Shown: one piece after another, positions 7,097 to 14,924 of the stretch | How positions within the stretch are numbered: position 1 is the first letter of the stretch | Layout of the letters: every line of letters starts with the position of its first letter | Assembly: GCA_035527995.1 (NCBI GenBank) | Contig: DATKZJ010000167.1 | Span: forward strand, 1-30,214 | Source of the DNA: JAFGTF01 sp035527995 | GTDB taxonomy: Bacteria; Spirochaetota; B62-G9; DRHN01 | DNA: 30,214 nucleotides | Reading direction: 5' to 3' | Translations under genes and position numbers: made by a program | Notes under the pieces: model-generated | Databases searched by the model: none | Told to the model about the DNA's origin: nothing | The model's input: only the letters and a program-made list of their open reading frames with translations

Positions 7097-8872
7097 ATGC
7101 CACAAGTAGAAATTGATAAAAGGACTGTAAAAGTTCCGGAAGGAACGACGATTTTGGAAGCAGCGCGCAGTGCGGGGATACAGATCCCCACCTTGTGTTA
7201 CCTCGAGGACATCCAGGCAATAGGCGCGTGCCGCGTGTGTCTCGTGGAGGTCGCAGGAGCCAAGAATCTCGTGGCATCCTGCGTGACTCCTGTGTCCGAC
7301 GGGATGAAGATCAGCACGAAGAGCAGGAGGGTGAGAACGGCGCGCCGTACTATTGTAGAGCTTCTGCTTTCCGACCATGAAGGAGACTGCCAGACCTGTG
7401 ACCGGAACGGAAGCTGTGAGCTGCAGAGCATCGCGAAGGAGCTCGGGATACGCGAGATACATCACACTGGAGAGAAGCACACGGGAGTGACGGACAGCAC
7501 AACACCTGCGCTCGTGAGAGATACGGGAAAGTGCGTTCTCTGCCGTCGCTGCGTCAGTATGTGTAACGAGGTCCAGGGAGTCGGTGCCCTGTTTCCACAG
7601 GACCGCGGGTTCGAAACGGTCGTGGGCCCGGCGTTTTCGAGCAGCCTTGAGAGCGTCGTGTGTGTTCAGTGCGGGCAGTGCTCGGCGGCATGCCCTGTGG
7701 GGGCGATCGGCGAGAAAAACCAGGTCCAGGAGGTCTGGGATGCGCTCGATGATCCCGATAAGTTCGTAATCGTTCAGACGGCACCGGCAATAAGGGCGGC
7801 ACTGGGTGAATGTTTCGGGTTTGCTCCGGGAACGCTTGTCACAGGGAAGATGGTACGCGCCCTGCGGCTTATCGGATTCGACAGAGTCTTTGATACGAAT
7901 TTTACCGCAGACCTCACCATCATGGAAGAGGGGACCGAACTCCTCGTGCGTCTCAAAAAGGCGCTTGTGGAAAAAGAGGATGTAGCGCTTCCGCAGTTCA
8001 CGAGCTGCTGTCCCGGCTGGATCAAATATGCGGAGCATTTCTATCCGGAGCTTCTCCCGAATCTTTCGACGTGTAAGTCTCCGCAGCAGATGTTCGGGGC
8101 TTTGGCGAAGACCTACCTTGCAAAGAAAGTCGGGAAAAAACCTGAGGAGATCGTGGTCGTTTCCGTTATGCCCTGCACGGCGAAGAAGTTCGAAAACGCG
8201 AGACCGGAGATGAACGACAGCTCGGTCAAGGACGTCGATATCGTTCTCACAACGCGGGAACTCGGCATGCTCATCGGGGAAACAGGAATAGATTTCACCT
8301 CCCTCCCGGACGATACGATGGACGATCCGATGGGAAAGACCTCATCCGGAGCAGCGGATATCTTTGCAAATACCGGAGGGGTAATGGAAGCGGCGCTGAG
8401 AACCGTTTACGAGATCGTGACCGGGTCACCGCTGCCTTTCAGCGGTCTGCACGTAAAACCGATCGCAGGTCTTGAAGGCGTGAAGGAGGCGTCCGTGAAG
8501 ATAGAAAAAACGGTTCCCGAATGGGATTTTCTCCGGGGTGTGACGCTCAAGGTTGCGGTTTCGCACGGCCTCGGCAACGCGAAGAGGATCATCCGGCGGA
8601 TTCAATCGGGCGAGGCGGATTACCACTTTATCGAGGTGATGGCGTGCCCCGGAGGATGCATAGGAGGCGGGGGGCAGCCCAGGCTCACGACGAACGCGGT
8701 GCGGAAAAAAAGGATCGAAGCGATCTACAAAGAGGATGAGGGAAAAACCTTACGGAAATCACACGAGAACCCGGAGGTCACGCAGATCTACGAAGAGTTT
8801 CTGGGGAGTCCGCTCGGCGAACGTTCCCATCATCTCCTGCATACGAGCTATGAAGCCAGGGCTCGCATATAA
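7097..8872 (+). CDS. hydA: [FeFe]-hydrogenase catalytic subunit HydA/HndD
   Basis: A 591-residue catalytic subunit with the full set of domains. A plant-type [2Fe-2S] domain (C34, C45, C48, C62) is followed by the His-ligated cluster (H94, C98, C101, C107) and two [4Fe-4S] clusters (C146, C149, C152, C156; C189, C192, C195, C199). The H-domain follows with L1 FTSCCPGW (C304 proton shuttle, C305 ligand), L2 MPCTAKKFE (C360) and L3 MACPGGCIGGGGQP (C517, C521). The C-terminal small-subunit-like tail ends with SHHLLHTSY. The 55-residue spacing between the first two H-cluster ligands equals that in the clostridial CpI enzyme. It reduces protons or oxidises H2, probably with electron bifurcation through the upstream subunits. 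No HydE, HydF or HydG maturation genes lie in the window. Confidence 0.97.
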   Translation: MPQVEIDKRTVKVPEGTTILEAARSAGIQIPTLCYLEDIQAIGACRVCLVEVAGAKNLVASCVTPVSDGMKISTKSRRVRTARRTIVELLLSDHEGDCQTCDRNGSCELQSIAKELGIREIHHTGEKHTGVTDSTTPALVRDTGKCVLCRRCVSMCNEVQGVGALFPQDRGFETVVGPAFSSSLESVVCVQCGQCSAACPVGAIGEKNQVQEVWDALDDPDKFVIVQTAPAIRAALGECFGFAPGTLVTGKMVRALRLIGFDRVFDTNFTADLTIMEEGTELLVRLKKALVEKEDVALPQFTSCCPGWIKYAEHFYPELLPNLSTCKSPQQMFGALAKTYLAKKVGKKPEEIVVVSVMPCTAKKFENARPEMNDSSVKDVDIVLTTRELGMLIGETGIDFTSLPDDTMDDPMGKTSSGAADIFANTGGVMEAALRTVYEIVTGSPLPFSGLHVKPIAGLEGVKEASVKIEKTVPEWDFLRGVTLKVAVSHGLGNAKRIIRRIQSGEADYHFIEVMACPGGCIGGGGQPRLTTNAVRKKRIEAIYKEDEGKTLRKSHENPEVTQIYEEFLGSPLGERSHHLLHTSYEARARI

Positions 8873-8889
8873 GAGCCGGGTTTCGATAA

Positions 8890-8964
8890 GTTGATATCGA
8901 AGAAGGAAACTTGAGCCGCAGGCGACCGTTGATATCGAAGAAGGAAACTTGAGCCGCAGGCGAC
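8890..8964 (+). repeat. Two-copy tandem repeat, 38-bp period
   Basis: The 37-base unit that begins GTTGATATCGAAGAAGG and ends GCCGCAGGCGAC occurs twice without a mismatch, at 8890-8926 and 8928-8964. It occupies the whole gap between hydA and the first response regulator. The second copy ends one base before the ribosome-binding site AGAGGTGG. It is a recent duplication with no spacer, so not a CRISPR. Its effect, if any, would be on the hydA to regulator spacing. Confidence 0.95.
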
Positions 8965-8977
8965 AGAGGTGGCACCC

Positions 8978-9388
8978 ATGGAGGCAAGAAAGAAGGTTTT
9001 ATTGGTTGACGATGACGCAGATTTCGTTGCCATGAACAAGGCGCTTTTGGAGCGGCACAGCTATGAGGTACTTGTTGCGTATAACGGCACGGAATGTCTC
9101 GATAAGGTCCGGGAGGATATCCCGGACCTTATTATCCTTGACATGATGATGACCACACGAAATGAGGGATATGGTGTTTCGAGAAAGCTTCGGAGCTCAA
9201 AACTCACGAAAAAAATCCCTCTGCTCATGCTCACTTCTGTGAATACGGTCCTCCCCATCAAGCTCGAACCTGACGAGAAATGGCTGCCGGTAGACCTGCT
9301 CATAGAAAAGCCCGTTGAACCGGAGCTTTTGCTCGAGGTCATAAGGGAGATGCTTTCAGAGAAGCCTGAAAATAGTCCGGGAGAATGA
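8978..9388 (+). CDS. Single-domain response regulator (REC)
   Basis: A 136-residue receiver domain with no output domain. The acidic pocket is VDDDAD, the phospho-acceptor is D55 in LIILDMMM, the switch residue is in LMLTS and the conserved Lys is K111 in LIEKPV. An upstream in-frame GTG at 8969 is possible, but AGAGGTGG at 8965-8972 is spaced correctly for the ATG at 8978. It is followed three bases later by a second, related regulator; the two share the D-x-MMT...G-(Y/F)-x-VS pattern after the acceptor Asp. Position directly after hydA suggests a phosphorelay that reports hydrogenase or redox state. It cannot bind DNA by itself. Confidence 0.9.
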   Translation: MEARKKVLLVDDDADFVAMNKALLERHSYEVLVAYNGTECLDKVREDIPDLIILDMMMTTRNEGYGVSRKLRSSKLTKKIPLLMLTSVNTVLPIKLEPDEKWLPVDLLIEKPVEPELLLEVIREMLSEKPENSPGE

Positions 9389-9391
9389 CCG

Positions 9392-9817
9392 ATGAGAGTG
9401 AAAAAGAAGACCGTAGTGCTGATTGATGACGACCAGGATTTCCTCGAGATGAATCGACGGCTGCTCGAGAAAAACGGATACATGGTCAGCTGCTTTGACA
9501 ATACCTCCAGGGCGATACGCACGATGCGGGAGCAGAAGCCGGACCTTGTTGTAACGGACCTGATGATGACGAGCATGGATTCGGGGTTCAGGGTTTCGGC
9601 TGAGATAAAACAAGACCCCTCACTCGGTGACATCCCCGTCATTATCGTCACCGCGGCATCGAGCCGTCGGGGCTTCGATTTCAAGCCGCACTCCTCTGAG
9701 GAGCTTAAGTGTATCAACGCGGATGCATACTTCGACAAACCTGTTTCGCAGCACGAATTCATGGCCAAGGTGCGGGAACTCACAGAAGAATGTATGGAGA
9801 ACGGAAAAAATGTATGA
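9392..9817 (+). CDS. Single-domain response regulator (REC), paralogue
   Basis: A 141-residue receiver domain: LIDDDQD acidic pocket, D56 acceptor in LVVTDLMMT, IIVTAAS switch region and K116 in YFDKPV. The segment TSMDSGFRVSAEIKQD closely resembles the same region in the preceding regulator, so the pair probably arose by tandem duplication. There is no DNA-binding or enzymatic output. It overlaps the following hybrid kinase gene by 8 bases, which implies coupled translation and a common pathway. Confidence 0.9.
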   Translation: MRVKKKTVVLIDDDQDFLEMNRRLLEKNGYMVSCFDNTSRAIRTMREQKPDLVVTDLMMTSMDSGFRVSAEIKQDPSLGDIPVIIVTAASSRRGFDFKPHSSEELKCINADAYFDKPVSQHEFMAKVRELTEECMENGKNV

Positions 9818-11288
9818 TGAAGATATACGTGTTCTGGTGATCGATGACGATAGAGGAATCCGCGAGGGCTGCTGCAGGGTCCTAGAGAAAGCAGGGTACG
9901 AAGTACTTTCAGCGGATGACGGGGAGCGGGGTCTCGATATCTTCACACATGAGAACGGGTTTACCGCAGCTGTCGTTGACCTTCAGCTCCCCGGAATAGA
10001 CGGTATAGAGCTCACAAGAAGGATGCATGAGGCGGACCCGGACTGCGTTCTGCTTATTATTACCGCTTACGCTTCCATAGAAACGGCAGTACAGGCGATA
10101 AAACAGGGTGCGTACGGCTATATATCCAAACCGTTCACCCCGGACGAGCTCCTCCTTCAGCTGGGAAACGGGCTGAAGAAACGGGCTCTCGAACAAGAGA
10201 CCCAGCGCCTCCGAGAGGAGCGTGAGAAGAGTCTCGTTGAGATTGCGCAGGAACGTTCACGGTGCAGCACCATAATCAAGTGCATGGCAGACGGCGTTCT
10301 TGTGGTGAACAGGGACCGGAAGATCGTGCTGAGGAACGCTGCTGCAACACGTGTCTTCAATGGGCCCTCTTGCCCGCCGCTGCCCTGTCACCTCGACGAT
10401 CTCACCTGTCCGGTGCTGAGCGGGCTTATCGAATCGATCTTCGATGCCGAAGAGGTTTCCCTCATATTATCGAAGGAGATTCCCGTAGGAGACGGCACCT
10501 ATATGGTGAATATCAGTCCTGTAACAGAGGCTTCCGGCGAAAAGTGCGGAGCAGTCGTGGTGCTGAGAGACATAACTGCGAGGAAGAAGCTTGAGACTGC
10601 GAAATCGATGTTCGTTTCTATGGTCTCCCATGAGATTCAGAGCCCATTGGCGGTTGTCGAGGGGTATCTCGGTATTATCCAGAACGATGTAATGGGAAAC
10701 GACAGGGAACAGTACAGTAAAATGCTCGGACGTTCACTGCTACGGGTGAGGGCGCTTCGGGAGATGGTTTCCGAACTCATGAACCTGACGGCGATAGAAA
10801 CCGGAAACTTCGCCATCAAACGAACACCTATCGATATAAACGAAGTTTTAACGTGTACTATAGACGGCCTGCGGGACAAAGCGGAAAGCAAAGCGATTGA
10901 AATCTCTATGACTGCGGTCGAGTCCAGTGGCATTCGGCAGGTTCTCGCTGACAGGAATGCCATGCAGGTCGTTTTTAAAAACCTTATCGAGAACGCTGTG
11001 AAGTACACCCCACGGGGCGGGAACGTGGTGGTCGCGGTCGAAGAGAACGGTCTTTATGCGAGGGTGAGGATCAAGGACAACGGTTTCGGGATGAAACCGG
11101 AGGAGAAAAATAAGATCTTTGACGAGTTCTACCGGGCAAAAAACGGGCTCACGGCCCGCATACCGGGAACAGGCCTCGGGCTCAGCCTCGTGAAGAGACT
11201 CCTCGACCTCCAGGACGGAATGGTATCTGTTAGCTCAGAGTACGGAAAGGGAAGCGAGTTCACGGTTTGCATCCCGCTGAGCGATTGA
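9810..11288 (+). CDS. REC-PAS-histidine kinase, soluble
   Basis: A 492-residue cytoplasmic kinase. An N-terminal receiver (D57 in AVVDLQLPG, K107 in YISKPF) is followed by a charged, probably coiled-coil linker (about 125-150), a PAS domain (about 153-260), a HisKA box with H274 in MVSHEIQSPL, and an ATPase domain with N395 in NLIENAVKYT, DNGFGM (423-428) and GTGLGL (453-458). No membrane segment is present. The frame is open further upstream, but the ATG at 9810 with GGAGA nine bases before it gives a natural receiver N-terminus. The PAS domain contains C188, C193, H194 and C200 close together, which may bind a metal or Fe-S cluster (inference). It ends the hydrogenase-linked gene run. Confidence 0.92.
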   Translation: MYDEDIRVLVIDDDRGIREGCCRVLEKAGYEVLSADDGERGLDIFTHENGFTAAVVDLQLPGIDGIELTRRMHEADPDCVLLIITAYASIETAVQAIKQGAYGYISKPFTPDELLLQLGNGLKKRALEQETQRLREEREKSLVEIAQERSRCSTIIKCMADGVLVVNRDRKIVLRNAAATRVFNGPSCPPLPCHLDDLTCPVLSGLIESIFDAEEVSLILSKEIPVGDGTYMVNISPVTEASGEKCGAVVVLRDITARKKLETAKSMFVSMVSHEIQSPLAVVEGYLGIIQNDVMGNDREQYSKMLGRSLLRVRALREMVSELMNLTAIETGNFAIKRTPIDINEVLTCTIDGLRDKAESKAIEISMTAVESSGIRQVLADRNAMQVVFKNLIENAVKYTPRGGNVVVAVEENGLYARVRIKDNGFGMKPEEKNKIFDEFYRAKNGLTARIPGTGLGLSLVKRLLDLQDGMVSVSSEYGKGSEFTVCIPLSD

Positions 11289-11684
11289 TCCTGTAACAAT
11301 ACAGCATGTTTAAAATGGTACTCGATGTGAAGCTGAACGGGAGATCCATGTCATCCGCTTCATTAGAAGTAATCTAAAGTTCAACATATTTGGCTTATCT
11401 TTTTCATTACCCAAAGAAGCACAATACGAATACATTAAAGGGATAATTATTACTGATGAGCATCGATTAATAATTTTCAAAGATCAAGAATACATCACAG
11501 AGTTCCAATTTATGTTGTATTAAACAACATGTACACGATGTAAGCAAATACTAGTGCTACTAAAAAATGTCAACGATGTTGTGCTATTTATGAATTAACA
11601 ATAAGTAAAGATATCTTTTAGGAATAAATAATGGAGTTCTTTTAGCACAGTTATCAGCAAATTGTTACTTAGGGGCTGTTTAAT
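11289..11684. other. AT-rich intergenic region with insertion-element remains
   Basis: This 396-base gap marks a sharp drop in G+C content from the hydrogenase region. It contains a transposase C-terminal remnant (separate entry) followed by a stretch in which short motifs of the form CGATGT recur at about 11324, 11535 and 11573, as often seen in the ends of insertion sequences. An AGGGG-type ribosome-binding site precedes the alcohol dehydrogenase ATG. I see no clear terminator hairpin after the kinase gene. Confidence 0.6.
11314..11523 (+). pseudogene. Transposase C-terminal remnant (rve/DDE integrase type)
   Basis: An open stretch without a start codon reads, near its middle, REIHVIRFIRSNLKFNIFG and then SLPKEAQYEYIKGIIITDEH before a stop. 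The order IRFIRS, L-N-I-F-G, a Y-E-Y-I/V-K block and a short beta-rich tail resembles, as I recall it, the C-terminus of integrase-core transposases with an N-terminal HTH. The catalytic core is absent, so only about 70 residues remain. It lies at the left edge of the AT-rich island. The call rests on recalled family patterns, so it is moderate. Confidence 0.5.
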
Positions 11685-12710
11685 ATGAAAGCCGTTGTCT
11701 ATTATGACGAAGAGACAATCAAATGTGAAGAATATCCGAAGCCTGATATACAAGGTGGCGAAATACTAGTAAAAATGAAAGTATGTGGGATTTGCGGTGG
11801 AGATTTGATGCATTGGTATCGAAAGAAAGCAGCTCCGCTGGTTTTAGGTCATGAAATTACAGGTGAAATTGTTGAGCTGGGTAATGGGGTAGAGGATTTC
11901 ACGCTTGGAGATAGGGTATTTATTCATCATCATATCGCCTGTTTGACATGCAACTACTGTGTGCATGGGGACTATATCCATTGTTCACAGTTTTCAAAAA
12001 ACCGCATCTATCCAGGGGGGCTTGCAGAATATATTAAGGTATCTTCACCAATTGTTCGAGGTGATGTTCTGCGTCTCCCTGATAATATTTCTTATGAGTA
12101 TGGGACTTTAATAGAACCACTTGCATGTTGTATTAAAGGTATGGCGAAAACAAAACTTAGACCGGGAGATTCATTGGGTATTATCGGTGCAGGCCCTATC
12201 GGGATCATTAATATCGAATTAGCAAAAAAAGTATTTGGTGTAGGTAAAGTGATAGTCTCGGACATGCTCGAAAATAGAAGAGAGTATGCTGAGGAATACG
12301 GAGCGCAAGTTATAGTTAACCCTTCGGAAAGATCCTTTGTCGAGGCCACACGAGAATTAACGGATGGTATAGGTCTTGATGCAGTAATCGTTACCGTATC
12401 AAGCTCTCATGCAATTTTAGAGGGTATAGAGTCTGTACGCAATGGTGGAGTTGTGATTATATTTGCTCCACCACCTCCAGATGCTGTAATGACATTGAAT
12501 CCGAATGCGTTATTCTTTTCAGAGAAATGGTTAGTATCGAGCTACACTTCATCGCATATTGAAACAAGGGAAGCCTTAAAATTACTGAGCTCAGACACAG
12601 TGGATTTACGAAACCTCATAACATGTACCTTTGAAATGGAAAAGGCGGCAAAGGCTTTTCAAATGGCGGAAGCAAGAGAGGGAATGAAAATACTGATAAC
12701 AAACAGGTAA
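11685..12710 (+). CDS. Zinc-dependent medium-chain alcohol/polyol dehydrogenase
   Basis: A 341-residue MDR-family dehydrogenase. The catalytic zinc site is marked by C37 (CGICGGD) and H56-E57 (LGHE), and the structural zinc site by C86, C89, C92 and C100 (CLTCNYC...C). The Rossmann motif is GAGPIG (167-172), with D192 at the end of the second strand, which favours NAD over NADP. The family covers sorbitol, threonine and butanediol dehydrogenases; the substrate is not readable. It is followed by the remains of a sugar kinase and by an SDR, which suggests a polyol or sugar catabolic set. Base composition is about 40% G+C in a sampled line, well below the hydrogenase operon, consistent with horizontal transfer. 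Confidence 0.9.
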   Translation: MKAVVYYDEETIKCEEYPKPDIQGGEILVKMKVCGICGGDLMHWYRKKAAPLVLGHEITGEIVELGNGVEDFTLGDRVFIHHHIACLTCNYCVHGDYIHCSQFSKNRIYPGGLAEYIKVSSPIVRGDVLRLPDNISYEYGTLIEPLACCIKGMAKTKLRPGDSLGIIGAGPIGIINIELAKKVFGVGKVIVSDMLENRREYAEEYGAQVIVNPSERSFVEATRELTDGIGLDAVIVTVSSSHAILEGIESVRNGGVVIIFAPPPPDAVMTLNPNALFFSEKWLVSSYTSSHIETREALKLLSSDTVDLRNLITCTFEMEKAAKAFQMAEAREGMKILITNR

Positions 12711-13032
12711 GGATGCTTTATCTACCATGGGAGGAAACGATATTTACTTGTTATAGACGTCGGCACAGGAAGTGGGCGGAGTATAATATTTAATGAAGGA
12801 GGGGAACAGGTCTCTGTCGCACAGCGAGAATGGTCCCATCCAATAGATCCGCAATACGACAATGCAGTGGATTTCGAATGTGTAGAGAATTGGACACTGA
12901 TATGTGAATGTATACGAAATTCAATAAGCAAAGCAAATATCCACAGTAATGAGATCGTAGCCGTGACAGCAACAAGTATGCGTCATTTAGTAGAAAAGAA
13001 ATTGGCAACCCCAATGTGGAAAGCACCGGGTA
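12711..13032 (+). pseudogene. FGGY-family kinase fragment (LsrK-like), frameshifted and truncated
   Basis: Directly after the dehydrogenase stop, an open frame encodes YLLVIDVGTGSGRSIIFN, then SVAQREWSHPIDPQYDN and ENWTLICECIRNSI, and ends in AVTATSMR. This is the N-terminal nucleotide-binding part of an FGGY kinase, and the GTGSGR and EW-H patterns recall autoinducer-2 kinase LsrK. After SMR, where the family continues with E-G-I-V-L-Y, the sequence jumps to an unrelated-looking tail and stops at 13032. The ATG at 12727 is out of frame with the kinase; a one-base change near 12735-12741 would restore it. About 100 of the usual roughly 500 residues remain, so it is a pseudogene, probably formed by internal deletion. 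Confidence 0.75.
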
Positions 13033-13086
13033 CTTAGTATATATGTCTATGTAGAAACCTGTAAATTCGGAGAAATAACTATCACC

Positions 13087-13812
13087 ATGATGGACAATTT
13101 AAATGATAAAATAGTATTAGTCACAGGGGCCAGCAGGGGCATCGGTAAAAGTATCAGTTTGCTGTTGGCTAAGTACGGAGCTCATGTGATTCTTTCAGCA
13201 AGAAATGTTCAAAAACTGGAAGAAGTGAAAAATGAAATTGTGGAAAACAGAGGAAAAGCAACGATAATTCCTGTCGATCTTGCAAAGGAAGAAGAGATTT
13301 TATCTCTATTTGAAAAAATACAAAAAAAGTTCAAAAGACTAGACATAATAGTTAACAATGCTGGAATTGGCTACTATGAAGATCTGGTAAATTTTCCGAT
13401 TTCAAAGTTCGATGATATGTATATGGTCAACCTACGTGGTACATTTTTATGTTGTCAGCACTCAATGAGATTGATGATTCCAGAAAAATCAGGATATATC
13501 ATTAACATCTCGAGTATGCAGGGCATAAAAGGATATCAAAAACAATCAGCATACGCGGCAAGTAAACACGGAATAGTCGGGATGACCAAATCCCTTTCCG
13601 TGGAGGCACAAAAATATAATATTCGTGTCTCTGTAATTCTTCCAGGAGCAGTTGATACGGAATTAATAACGGATGCCCGACCAGGACTTGAGAAGTCGCT
13701 GCTAATTTATCCACAGGATATATCAAAAGCTGTGCTTTTCCTGCTTTCAATTTCGAATAGAGCAATGGTCGATATGATAGTAATTAGGAGAAGCACTGCT
13801 ACCCCCTTTTAA
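13087..13812 (+). CDS. Short-chain dehydrogenase/reductase (SDR)
   Basis: A 241-residue classical SDR. The cofactor motif TGASRGIG is at 13-20, NNAG at 90-93, and the catalytic set is S142/S143, Y156 and K160 (YAASK). The length is normal for the family. The C-terminus ends MVDMIVIRR, similar to SDRs whose last strand reads V-D-E-I-V-I-R-R, so it seems complete. Two adjacent ATG codons (13087 and 13090) are possible starts; GGAGAA at 13069 is a weakly placed ribosome-binding site. Very AT-rich (a sampled line is 30% G+C). The substrate is unknown. The neighbouring dehydrogenase and kinase remnant suggest sugar or polyol metabolism. Confidence 0.88.
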   Translation: MMDNLNDKIVLVTGASRGIGKSISLLLAKYGAHVILSARNVQKLEEVKNEIVENRGKATIIPVDLAKEEEILSLFEKIQKKFKRLDIIVNNAGIGYYEDLVNFPISKFDDMYMVNLRGTFLCCQHSMRLMIPEKSGYIINISSMQGIKGYQKQSAYAASKHGIVGMTKSLSVEAQKYNIRVSVILPGAVDTELITDARPGLEKSLLIYPQDISKAVLFLLSISNRAMVDMIVIRRSTATPF

Positions 13813-13952
13813 ATATTATTTGAAAATATATTGTGAATACCAATATTAAATTTCCGGAAGTCACCGATTTAGATTATCATATCTGGGGAAATATAAGCGG
13901 GTTACCGATCTTATAGGCAAACCAACACTAAACCATAGAAAGGCACCCGCAC

Positions 13953-14057
13953 ATGGAAAAAGAACATCGGTTGTTACAAGCAAGAATACTAAGCGTACAA
14001 GGATACAAACAAACCGAAATAGCTGCGATGCTCGGTGTGTGTTTTACACCTTATTGA
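13953..14057 (+). pseudogene. Transposase N-terminal HTH remnant
   Basis: A 34-codon frame starting at ATG reads MEKEHRLLQARILSVQGYKQ followed by TEIAAMLGV, a helix-turn-helix typical of the start of HTH/DDE transposases, and then breaks off into CFTPY and a stop. Upstream, the related motifs AAGTCACCGATTTA and GGGTTACCGATCTTA (13858-13915) look like iterated transposase-binding sites of an element end. With the C-terminal remnant at 11314-11523 it brackets the AT-rich island. Whether both come from one element cannot be decided from sequence alone. Confidence 0.6.
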
Positions 14058-14103
14058 GAGGTGAAAAAAGAGATCCTATGCGCGCTTGTATCGATACATA
14101 ACT

Positions 14104-14607
14104 TTATCGAAGCTTCTCCCATTCGGACCGCATAATGATGTTTTTGGGGTCGATCAGGTGATCTGTCGCAAGTATACCGTCCAGGTGGTCGATTTCGTGC
14201 TGAAGCAGTTCGGACAGGCCGTTCGAATACCTACCGGAATTGTTCTTTCCGGTCTCGTCCTGGAAATTGACTGCTATACTCTTATGGCGGTTGATCTTGA
14301 CAAAGAAGGAAACGTCGAAGCTGAAGCAGCTGTCCCATACCTCGAACATTTCAGAGCTCTTGTATGATATCTCCGGGTTTATCATGTACAGGGTAATATC
14401 CGGAGTCTGGATATAGATGATCCGTTTTAAAAGGCTGATCTGGGGAGCGGCGAGCGCCCTCCCTATCTTCTTTGTTTTTTGTAAGTGTGTGAGAGTATCA
14501 CGCATATCATCGAGAGTTTTCTGAAGAAGAGGGCCGAAACCGGTAACTTCGGCTGACTTTTTCCTTAGGATCGGGTTTCCGATCTGAAGCACATCCCTGA
14601 TTGCCAT
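14104..14607 (-). CDS. Divergent peptide deformylase-like protein
   Basis: A 167-residue protein of the polypeptide deformylase fold. Motif 3 is QHEIDHLDG with metal ligands H137 and H141 and catalytic E138. Motif 2 is WDSCFSF, keeping the Cys ligand (C94) but replacing the usual E-G-C-L-S. Motif 1 is GRALAAPQ in place of G-x-G-L-A-A-P-Q. The metal triad is therefore intact while the substrate loops differ, so it may be a secondary deformylase paralogue with altered specificity rather than the housekeeping enzyme. It sits 28 bases downstream of a broken DUF2007 gene on the same strand. The fold assignment is sure; activity on formyl-Met is likely but not proven. Confidence 0.88.
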   Translation of the reverse strand: MAIRDVLQIGNPILRKKSAEVTGFGPLLQKTLDDMRDTLTHLQKTKKIGRALAAPQISLLKRIIYIQTPDITLYMINPEISYKSSEMFEVWDSCFSFDVSFFVKINRHKSIAVNFQDETGKNNSGRYSNGLSELLQHEIDHLDGILATDHLIDPKNIIMRSEWEKLR

Positions 14608-14635
14608 ATACTTTCTCTTGTCTCGTTTTACATGT

Positions 14636-14841
14636 TCAAGAAATATTCAGTATTTCTTTGGCCCTTTTCAAATCCTGTCTCTTGTACAAGAAGCTGGACT
14701 CCGCGGATAAATGTCTGGCCCCCCGCAGTCATCCGAATGCGTAATAGACTGTATACCGTTCGACTCGAGAAGCTGTCCGGCCAGTTCCGCTTCTGGATGA
14801 TTGCCGTACTCTGCGATCACTTCCAAATCGCTTTGCAACAT
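14636..14841 (-). pseudogene. DUF2007 protein gene with two frameshifts
   Basis: From an ATG at 14841, preceded by AAGGGGC, the minus strand encodes MLQSDLEVIAEYGNHPEAEL, AGQLLESNGIQS and a D-D-x-G-G motif, the pattern of DUF2007 (putative signal-transducing proteins of about 70 residues). The frame then breaks. A one-base shift near 14702 restores RGVQLLVQE, and a second near 14675 restores DLKRAKEILNIS and a stop at 14636. The original gene can thus be followed end to end across three frames, about 65 codons long. It precedes the deformylase-like gene by 28 bases, suggesting a former two-gene operon. Sequencing errors could mimic this, but two separate shifts favour true decay. Confidence 0.75.
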
Positions 14842-14924
14842 TACAAGCCCCTTCGGATTACAATAAATTAATAGATCGGGTTCGACTGTGCCACTGTTTT
14901 CTGAACAGGGACCGTTCTGCCGGC

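Noticed and set aside
7037..8038. A 333-codon minus-strand open frame opposite hydA
   Set aside because: It mirrors the conserved Fe-S region of hydA and has no recognisable domain or ribosome-binding site.
8890..8964. Possible CRISPR array
   Set aside because: There are only two contiguous copies with one base between them and no spacer; no cas genes are present.
13821..13952. A riboswitch or attenuator upstream of the short HTH frame
   Set aside because: The repeated ACCGAT motifs fit an insertion-element end better, and no known riboswitch core is visible.
14632..14871. A 79-codon plus-strand frame
   Set aside because: It is the complement of the frameshifted DUF2007 gene.
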